Shown here piece by piece: positions 7,707 to 13,583 of a stretch of DNA of 17,043 nucleotides. Under the pieces are notes generated by a model. That model did no database searches. It was not told where the DNA came from and saw only the letters and a list, made by a program, of their open reading frames with translations. The DNA is from an uncultured Collinsella sp. Its GTDB lineage: Bacteria > Actinomycetota > Coriobacteriia > Coriobacteriales > Coriobacteriaceae. The position numbers and the translations under genes are program-made. Within the stretch, counting starts at the first letter, position 1. Every line of letters starts with the position of its first letter. The DNA lies in assembly GCA_900540945.1 (NCBI GenBank), contig UQHQ01000038.1:1-17043 (forward strand), read 5' to 3'.

Positions 7707-9623
7707 CTAGACGCGCTCCTCTATAGCACCGTTTCTATATGCATCGAGCAGTTGGCGCAGGTCCTGGATCTGGCTGCGAATCTTGACGCCGGTATCGGTG
7801 TCGCTCACCATGCGGCGCCGGTCGGCCTCGTCAAAGCGGTTGGTCTCGCTTTCGATGTCCACGTTGCGGGTGAGCGCCTCGGCAACCGTCGTAAAGGCCC
7901 GGTGCGACTTAAGACGGCATCCGCGCGAGCTCGAGATAAGCGTGTAGCCGGCGATGCCTGGTTTGGGATGGTAGGCGCGACAGAAACCGCCATCGATGAC
8001 CAGCAGCTTACCGTTGGCGCGGATGGGCTGCTCGCCTTTGGTGGTCTTGACCGGGGTGTGGCCGTTGATGATGTGGCCCGTCGGCGAGCAGGCCATGGGT
8101 GCGACGCCAAACTCGCGCATGATATCGTCGCAAACGGACGAGGACGTGGTGAGCGTATAGTACGGGTCCATCGGCTCGACCCACGTGCTCTTGTCGGCGA
8201 TGTAGGCGCGCTCGAACGTGCGCACCACGCGTCCGCTGGCGGGTGAGTTAAAGCCGATCCACAGGTACCACATCCAGTCGAGGGCATCGCGGTCGCCAAC
8301 GCGCCAGGCGCGGCGGGCGATATAGTCGCAAAAATCAAAATAATCGCGCCCGGCGTGCCAGGTACCCAGGCAGTTCATGCTGCTAAAGGTACCATCCTCG
8401 TTGAGCGGCACACAGCCATGGAACAGCAGGTTGCCGTTGGTGACCTTGTACATCGAGCCGTTGGTGTAGAGGAAATCGATATGGCGATGCAGGTGATCGG
8501 CGGTGACAAATTCGGACACGAGCTTGTCGATGATGTGCTGCTCCTCGGGCGTGAGCGTGTAGGGGTCCGCCGGATCGACGGTGGGGAAGTCGTTGGTCGT
8601 GAGCGGCCACACGCTGCCGTCGGCAAGCGTGACTGTGCCGGCGTCGTGATCGATCTTGTCGAGCAGCAGGCGGTCGGCCATGTCGAACTCGGGGTGGCGC
8701 TGGATAATCTGGCCCTCGAGCTTAAAGAGCAGGACGTTAATGGCCTTGATCAGCGGGCTGATCGGCTCGCCGGCGGTATAGGTGGCGTCGGCGAAGGCGA
8801 CAAGCTCGCGCAGCGAGATGCCATAGTCGTTCTCGAGAATCTCATAGTTGTCGTAGCGCAGGTTGTTGCGCAGCACCGTGGCGATGCAGGCGGGCTCGCC
8901 GGCAGCGGCGCCCATCCACAGCAGGTCGTGGTTGCCCCATTGAATATCGAGCGAATGATAGGTGAGCAGGCGGTCCATAATCTTGGCAGCGCCGCCGCCA
9001 CGGTCGAAGATATCGCCCACCAGGTGCAGGTGGTCGACGGCCAGGCGCTTGATGAGCGAGGCGAGCGACTCGATAAAGTCGTCGGCGCTTGCGGTCTCTA
9101 GGATGGACTCCACGATGCGCTCGTGATAACGCACACGATAGTTGTTCTCGTCCGGATGCGTGTGCAGCAGCTCGTCGATGATGTAGGCGTAATCGCGTGG
9201 GATGGCCTTACGCACCTTGGAGCGCGTATAGCGGCTCGAAAGCGAGCGGGCAACCACAATGAGCTGGTCGAGCATTGTCTTGTACCAGGTGGGGGAGTCC
9301 TCGCGCCGGCTGCGGACCAGCTCGATCTTCTCGCGCGGGTAGTAGATGAGCGTGCACAGCTCGCCCTTTTCGTCAAAGGAGAGCGTGTCGCCAAAGATCT
9401 CGTCGACATGTTCGCGCACGACACCCGAGCAGTTGTTGAGGATGTGCATAAAGGCTTCGTACTCGCCGTGCACGTCGCTCATAAAATGCTCGGTGCCTTT
9501 GGGCAGGTTGAGAATGGCCGAGAGATTGATAATTTCGGTAAACGCGGATTGCTCGGTGGGAAATTGTCTCGACAGCAGACGCAGATACTTAAAGTCTTGC
9601 GGGTTGCGATCGAATGCGACCAT
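7707..9623 (-). CDS. fbp: Class III fructose-1,6-bisphosphatase
   Basis: 638 residues. The enzyme removes the 1-phosphate of fructose 1,6-bisphosphate in gluconeogenesis (EC 3.1.3.11). This is the large Bacillus-type class III enzyme, of the calcineurin-like metallophosphatase fold. Metal-site motifs are in order: SDVHGEY (49-55), GDIFDRGG (203-210), GNHD (230-233), LFHGC (400-404) and INGHTP (519-524). The N-terminal TEIINLSAILNLPKGTEHF block is typical of this class. I chose the ATG at 9623 because GGAAGGTG lies 5 nt upstream and the homologous core begins there; the frame is open for another 180 bp, but that stretch looks non-coding. Length is close to the family norm (about 640-670). All key motifs are intact, so it should be active. 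Confidence 0.95.
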   Translation of the reverse strand: MVAFDRNPQDFKYLRLLSRQFPTEQSAFTEIINLSAILNLPKGTEHFMSDVHGEYEAFMHILNNCSGVVREHVDEIFGDTLSFDEKGELCTLIYYPREKIELVRSRREDSPTWYKTMLDQLIVVARSLSSRYTRSKVRKAIPRDYAYIIDELLHTHPDENNYRVRYHERIVESILETASADDFIESLASLIKRLAVDHLHLVGDIFDRGGGAAKIMDRLLTYHSLDIQWGNHDLLWMGAAAGEPACIATVLRNNLRYDNYEILENDYGISLRELVAFADATYTAGEPISPLIKAINVLLFKLEGQIIQRHPEFDMADRLLLDKIDHDAGTVTLADGSVWPLTTNDFPTVDPADPYTLTPEEQHIIDKLVSEFVTADHLHRHIDFLYTNGSMYKVTNGNLLFHGCVPLNEDGTFSSMNCLGTWHAGRDYFDFCDYIARRAWRVGDRDALDWMWYLWIGFNSPASGRVVRTFERAYIADKSTWVEPMDPYYTLTTSSSVCDDIMREFGVAPMACSPTGHIINGHTPVKTTKGEQPIRANGKLLVIDGGFCRAYHPKPGIAGYTLISSSRGCRLKSHRAFTTVAEALTRNVDIESETNRFDEADRRRMVSDTDTGVKIRSQIQDLRQLLDAYRNGAIEERV

Positions 9624-9652
9624 GAAACACCTTCCGATATGGTTGGTAAAAC

Positions 9653-9678
9653 TGATAAACAGCGTCAAACGTTTATCA
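9653..9678 (-). promoter_or_regulatory. Inverted repeat in the fbp upstream region, candidate operator
   Basis: A perfect 8-bp inverted repeat, TGATAAAC-N10-GTTTATCA, lies 30-55 bp upstream of the fbp ATG in the 319-bp spacer (9624-9942). Farther upstream the spacer also has two GCGCCGGC copies (9683-9690 and 9705-9712) and the direct repeat CGGCTGAA-N4-CGGCTGAA (about 9712-9731). Binding by a regulator is inference. Confidence 0.4.
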
Positions 9679-9882
9679 ATATGCGCCGGCTTTGTTTCGA
9701 TTTTGCGCCGGCGGCTGAATTGTCGGCTGAACGGTTTGGTAAATCGATTTAGTTGAGGTTGATGTGTCGGTTGGGTGGAGACGAAGGGGGTGATTTTGCC
9801 CATGTTGGCCCATGGCGGGGGTGGGGATGTTCATGATAAAGATATTCAATGCAAATGGTTCAATTTGGTAAATAGTGGACAT

Positions 9883-9925
9883 TTGTACCGTATTCACGCT
9901 TGCTGTGCAATAATTTACGCAGCAA
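9883..9925 (+). promoter_or_regulatory. Possible degV promoter region with inverted repeat
   Basis: TTGTAC (9883-9888) and TGCAAT (9906-9911), 17 bp apart, form a weak promoter candidate. An imperfect 8-bp inverted repeat, TTGCTGTG (9900-9907) with CGCAGCAA (9918-9925, one wobble pair), straddles that -10 and ends 5 bp before the Shine-Dalgarno. It could be an operator or an RNA hairpin affecting ribosome access. Confidence 0.3.
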
Positions 9926-9942
9926 TGAGTAAGGAGCCTCAT

Positions 9943-10833
9943 ATGAGTGATTTTGTCCTGACCTGTGAATCCGCCGCCGATCGAACCCGTGAGTTCTTTG
10001 CGTCGCGCAATATTTCTGTCGTGTGTTTTCATTACGAGATCGACGATGTTGTCTATACGGACGATCTGTATCAGTCGATTACGCCGGACGAGTTTTTTGC
10101 CCAGATTGCCGCGGGCGCCATGCCCAAGACGTCTCAGGTGAGCGTGGGTGAGTACGAGGAATTCTGGGAGCCGTTCGTTGCCGAGGGTAAAGACGTGCTG
10201 CACCTGACGTTGTCGTCGGGTATTTCGGGCACGTATGGATCGGCCTGCGTTGCGGCGCAGATGCTTGCGGATCGCTATCCCCAGGGCGGCAAAGTGCGCG
10301 TCATCGATTCGCTGGCGGCGTCTTCGGGCTTTGGCCTGCTGGTGGAGTGTGCCGCCGACGTTCGCGATAGCGGCGCTTCGCTCGACGAGACGGCCGCTTG
10401 GATTGAGGAGCATAAACTCAATCTGCACCACTGGTTCTTCTCGACCGATCTGTCGAGCTACCTGCGCGGCGGTCGCATTTCGGCCGCGAGCGCGATCATC
10501 GGCACGGCGCTCAAGATTTGCCCGCTTATGACGGTCGATTGCGAAGGTGAGCTGGCGCCGCGTGAGAAGATTCGCACCAAGAAGCGCGCGATCTCCGAGA
10601 TGGCCAAGACCGTGATGGCGCATGTGCAGGACGGTGCGAACTATTCGGGCAAGTGCATCATGTCGCACTCGGCGTGCCGCGAGGACGCCGAGGCCGTTGC
10701 GGCACTGATAGAGGAACAGGTTCCGCAGCTCAAAGGCAAGATTGAGATCAATAGCATCGGTGCTCTGATTGGCTCACATACCGGCCCCGGCACGGTGGCC
10801 GTCTTCTTTATGGGCGACAAGCGCGTGGATTAG
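9943..10833 (+). CDS. DegV/FakB-family fatty-acid-binding protein
   Basis: 296 residues from the ATG at 9943, which has AAGGAG (9931-9936) at good spacing; the frame is open farther upstream but lacks a better start. DegV proteins bind one long-chain fatty acid. In FakA/FakB systems they present it to the kinase FakA, giving acyl phosphate for phospholipid synthesis. Family motifs present are PKTSQVS (61-67), SSGISGTYGSA (91-101), IDSLAASSGFG (121-131), YLRGGRISAASA (173-184) and GALIGSHTGPG (273-283). Length matches the family (about 280-300). No fakA lies nearby, as is common because several DegV paralogues are usually scattered in a genome. It is divergent from fbp. Confidence 0.93.
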   Translation: MSDFVLTCESAADRTREFFASRNISVVCFHYEIDDVVYTDDLYQSITPDEFFAQIAAGAMPKTSQVSVGEYEEFWEPFVAEGKDVLHLTLSSGISGTYGSACVAAQMLADRYPQGGKVRVIDSLAASSGFGLLVECAADVRDSGASLDETAAWIEEHKLNLHHWFFSTDLSSYLRGGRISAASAIIGTALKICPLMTVDCEGELAPREKIRTKKRAISEMAKTVMAHVQDGANYSGKCIMSHSACREDAEAVAALIEEQVPQLKGKIEINSIGALIGSHTGPGTVAVFFMGDKRVD

Positions 10834-10892
10834 CGTTTGTGGGCCGGCTGACGGTTTTAACGGCTGTGCCTGTCCCTCCTGACACTTGATAA

Positions 10893-10931
10893 CAGAAAAA
10901 GGCCCGTCCCGTTGTTTGCGGGACGGGCCTT
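10893..10931 (-). terminator. Rho-independent terminator of the TIM-barrel gene
   Basis: A 13-bp perfect stem (10899-10911 with 10919-10931, loop TTGTTTG) is followed on the minus strand by TTTTTCTGTT. It starts about 11 bp past the stop of the gene ending at 10942. On the plus strand the T-tract is poor, so it serves degV less well. Confidence 0.88.
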
Positions 10932-10941
10932 GCTGTTGCGG

Positions 10942-12033
10942 CTAGCGTTTCTTTCCGCGGAAGAAAAAGCCGTGCAGCGAGGGCTTGAGTCCGCGGTTGG
11001 CGCGACGTTCCTCGATATGATCGTGGATCGAAGCGACGCGTTCGATGACTTCGTCGGGGATCGGCACATCGGGATTCATGTTCTCGACCTGGCTGACCTC
11101 GGCGGCGGCGACCTGGTCGATAATGGGCACATCGTCGCGCGAGATGACGGGCGTGGCGTCTTCCTTCATCTTGCGGTAGCGCTGCATCATGTCGGTCTGC
11201 AGCTGCTGGGCCGAAGGCGGTGTCCAGATGATGGCGTTGGCGCCGGCGGCGATGGTTTCACGGATGCTCTCGGGCGTCTTGCCGCCCGGTGCGATGAGCG
11301 GCAGGTTGGGATAGTGCTCGCGCAGTTCACGCAGGACCTGCGGCGTGTTCTTGCCGGCCGCGATGTTGAGGATCTTGGCTCCGGCGCGCACTTTGGCATG
11401 CGCATCATCGTCGCAGCGAACGACCGTGGCGATGACGGGGATATCGGCGATGTTGGTGATGTGCTCGACCATCTCGGCGGTAGCGGGGGAGTTGACCACG
11501 CAGCCCGCCGCGCCCTGCATCTCGGATACGGCCGCCATCTGCACGGAACGCTTACCGGTGGTGGTGCCGCCGCCAACGCCCACAAAGACCGGGCACTCGG
11601 CAACGGTCAGCAACGCTTGCGTAATGGCGGGCTGCGGCGTGAAGGGGTAGACGGCAAACACGGCGTCGGCATTGGAGTTGCGGATGACCGCCACGTCGGT
11701 GGTGTAGATGAGCGATTTGATGCGGCGGCCAAAGAGCGTAAAACCGCTGGCCTCCTCGATCTCATCGGGCATGCGGAGGGCCGCCTTGCGCAGGCGCCCG
11801 TCGATGGGCAGCGGCTCCATGGGCAAAAGGCCGTTGGGAGTTACGGCCACCTGGGGCTCGGTAAATTCGTCTGCAAGCTCTACCTCGGAGAAGTCGACCG
11901 AGGCGACGATGTCCTCGTGAACCTCGGCGGGAACATCGATGGGGGCTTGGTCGTTCGTCGTGGCAGACGTATCGAAGGAGCTGGTGCCGACAAAGGCGTC
12001 GACGCGCTCGTTCAAATCGTTGAGAGAATCCAT
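10942..12033 (-). CDS. Conserved TIM-barrel protein of unknown function with terminal extensions
   Basis: 363 residues. The core (about 80-290) resembles a widespread family of roughly 240-residue proteins, often labelled only 'hydrolase', that I read as a (beta/alpha)8 barrel. Landmarks are RRIKSLIYTTDVAVI, AVYPFTPQP (127-135), VGVGGGTTTGKRS (151-163), the GAKILN strand, and a late APGGKTPESI plus GANAIIWTPPS (248-274) resembling the phosphate-binding end of such barrels. The first 75 residues are acidic and low in complexity. The last 70 are polar, ending in FFFRGKKR. Both extensions lie outside the core. I cannot name the substrate. The gene stands alone, between its own terminator and the divergent small gene at 12226. 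The start ATG at 12033 has only a weak Shine-Dalgarno. Confidence 0.8.
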   Translation of the reverse strand: MDSLNDLNERVDAFVGTSSFDTSATTNDQAPIDVPAEVHEDIVASVDFSEVELADEFTEPQVAVTPNGLLPMEPLPIDGRLRKAALRMPDEIEEASGFTLFGRRIKSLIYTTDVAVIRNSNADAVFAVYPFTPQPAITQALLTVAECPVFVGVGGGTTTGKRSVQMAAVSEMQGAAGCVVNSPATAEMVEHITNIADIPVIATVVRCDDDAHAKVRAGAKILNIAAGKNTPQVLRELREHYPNLPLIAPGGKTPESIRETIAAGANAIIWTPPSAQQLQTDMMQRYRKMKEDATPVISRDDVPIIDQVAAAEVSQVENMNPDVPIPDEVIERVASIHDHIEERRANRGLKPSLHGFFFRGKKR

Positions 12034-12225
12034 GGCGGTCCGTTTCTATGTTGTGCGGTCGGCAATGTACGACCGGCGTTGCGAGTGCTAAATCGTTTGA
12101 CGAGTTGATTTTTCCCCGCTGCGCCATCCGTTAGACTGAAGGGCCGGCGAACGTGAAGGAGCTGTGGTGGCGGGAATCGAGGTGCTATCTTGAATGTCCC
12201 GTATACAAAAGAGAGGTGACGCGGT

Positions 12226-12396
12226 ATGGAATTCTCGGCAATGTTGGGCTCGATTGGCCTATGCGTGGGCGCAATCGTTGCCGCCGCGGTCATCTACTTT
12301 GCGGTCACGGCCATTAAGGGCAAAAAGGCCGAGCGCAAGGAGCATGAGGCACTTAAGCAGTGCCGTGACCAGCAGGACAGGCGCGCACGGCGATAG
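12226..12396 (+). CDS. Small single-helix membrane protein, 56 residues
   Basis: The ATG at 12226 is preceded by GAGAGGTGA (12211-12219), a good Shine-Dalgarno. The product begins MEFSAMLG, has one hydrophobic helix at about residues 4-29 (GLCVGAIVAAAVIYFAV region), then a basic, charged tail rich in K, R, E and Q ending DRRARR. The charge pattern predicts the tail inside the cell. There is one Cys in the helix and one in the tail. TAGACT (12132-12137) farther upstream is a possible -10, but I see no good -35. Function unknown. It is supported by the ribosome site, the sharp hydrophobic/charged split, and its fit in an otherwise empty 387-bp gap. Confidence 0.65.
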   Translation: MEFSAMLGSIGLCVGAIVAAAVIYFAVTAIKGKKAERKEHEALKQCRDQQDRRARR

Positions 12397-12421
12397 CTTG
12401 TTGAGTTTTGGATCCGTGCGC
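12383..12421. terminator. Hairpin shared by two convergent gene ends
   Basis: A perfect 8-bp inverted repeat, GCGCACGG (12383-12390) with CCGTGCGC (12414-12421), spans the 24-bp gap between the small membrane protein gene and the m5C methyltransferase gene. It uses the last coding bases of the small gene and the last stop-codon base of the other. The 23-nt loop has a short T-run, but no T-tract follows either arm, so terminator function is uncertain. Confidence 0.35.
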
Positions 12422-13524
12422 TAGCTGCGTTTTCGGACCAGGGCGATATAGAAGCCCTCAAAGTCGCGACTGGGCGGAATGGTCAGCGTGCCGGGCATGC
12501 CGTTGGCAATGGCCGAGACGTGGCCGGCGGCGATGGCCTCGGTAAGGGCGTTGCACTCGATGCGCGGTTCCTCATCGGCTTCGCGGGCGCGGCGTGCTTC
12601 GCTTTCACTCGGCGTGCCGTCGAGGGGGATGAGCTCGCAGTCCATGTGCTTGTCGAGGGCCTCTTGCAGGGCATCCTCGTTTTCCTGCGGCAAGATCGAA
12701 CACGTCGAATAGACGAGCGTGCCGCCCGGTTTGAGGGCCCCCATGGCGCGGTCCAGAAGCGCGCGCTGCGAGCGGGCACACTTGACGAGCAACTGCTCGG
12801 TGAGGCCGCGCAGACTTTTCTCGTTGCCGCTGATGACGGTGCCCGTACCGGTGCAGGGGGCGTCGAGCAGAATACGGTCAAAGCGGAAGAACTCGTCAAG
12901 CTCGCGTGCGTCGATGCGCATGACGGGTACGTTTTTGGTGCCTTGGCGGCCCAAGTTGGCCTCGAGCTTTTCGGCGCGGGGAATGCTCATCTCACAGGCT
13001 GTGAGGTGCGCCTGTCCCTGGGTGAGGGCGGCGATCTGCGTCGTCTTGCCGCCGGGGGCCGCGCACATGTCCAGGATGTCCTCGCCGGCCTGGGCGCCCA
13101 GCACCAAAGGCGGCATCATGGACGACAGGCTCTGCAGGTAGATCTTGCCGTCACGGTAGATGTCGAGGTCCCACAGGTCGGATACCTGGGCGTCGGGCAG
13201 GATGAAGGCATCCTGATACCACGCGACGGAGCGGTGGGCGATCCCGGCGGCGTCGAGTGCCGCGGCAATGTCCTCGGCGGTCGCCTTGAGCGTGTTAGCG
13301 CGCAGCGTGACCGGGCGCGCGGCTGCGGCGCCAAAGCCCTCGATCATGAGCTCGGCATCGGCAGGCGTATAGGCACCGGCAACCGTGTCGACCATAAAGC
13401 GCGGCAGGTCGATGGCACAGGGAAGGGCGGCAAGCTGGTCGGAAAGCTCGGTGGCGGCAAACTGCCTGAGCTTGAGCTCGGGCTTAACCTGCTTTTTCTG
13501 CCTACGACGACGCGGCTTCGACAT
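12421..13524 (-). CDS. NOL1/NOP2/Sun-family RNA (cytosine-5) methyltransferase
   Basis: 367 residues. The family methylates C5 of cytosine in rRNA or tRNA using S-adenosylmethionine and two Cys residues. Motifs: a basic N-terminus (RRRRQKKQ); RANTLK (75-80) of the N-terminal RNA-binding part; QSLSSMMPPLVL (131-142); SAM motif I DMCAAPGGKT (152-161); motif IV DAPCTGTG with C224; and motif VI YSTCS with the probable nucleophile C275. The C-terminal part ends FEGFYIALVRK, typical of the family. At this length it lacks the C-terminal RNA-binding extension of RsmF and the NusB-like N-terminus of RsmB, so the target base cannot be assigned; an RsmF-like rRNA target is one possibility. It starts 59 bp after the synthetase-like gene on the same strand, with Shine-Dalgarno GGAAGGAA, so they are probably one operon. 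Confidence 0.9.
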   Translation of the reverse strand: MSKPRRRRQKKQVKPELKLRQFAATELSDQLAALPCAIDLPRFMVDTVAGAYTPADAELMIEGFGAAAARPVTLRANTLKATAEDIAAALDAAGIAHRSVAWYQDAFILPDAQVSDLWDLDIYRDGKIYLQSLSSMMPPLVLGAQAGEDILDMCAAPGGKTTQIAALTQGQAHLTACEMSIPRAEKLEANLGRQGTKNVPVMRIDARELDEFFRFDRILLDAPCTGTGTVISGNEKSLRGLTEQLLVKCARSQRALLDRAMGALKPGGTLVYSTCSILPQENEDALQEALDKHMDCELIPLDGTPSESEARRAREADEEPRIECNALTEAIAAGHVSAIANGMPGTLTIPPSRDFEGFYIALVRKRS

Positions 13525-13562
13525 CCGTCTTTCCTTCCCGTCCCAAATTGACTACTTTCCGG

Positions 13563-13582
13563 GCACGCCGCTGCTGGCGTGC
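13563..13582 (-). other. Intercistronic hairpin between the synthetase-like and methyltransferase genes
   Basis: A 7-bp perfect stem, GCACGCC (13563-13569) with GGCGTGC (13576-13582), with a 6-nt loop, sits directly after the stop codon of the synthetase-like gene. No T-tract follows on the minus strand, so it is more likely a partial attenuator or a 3'-end stabiliser than a full terminator. Confidence 0.45.
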
Positions 13583-13583
13583 T

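Noticed and set aside
7440..9752. Plus-strand open frames opposite fbp
   Set aside because: They are antisense to an intact, motif-complete FBPase and show no domain of their own.
9624..9803. N-terminal extension of fbp
   Set aside because: The ATG at 9623 has an excellent Shine-Dalgarno, and the class III homology starts just after it. The extra 60 codons are low-quality sequence containing the putative operator.
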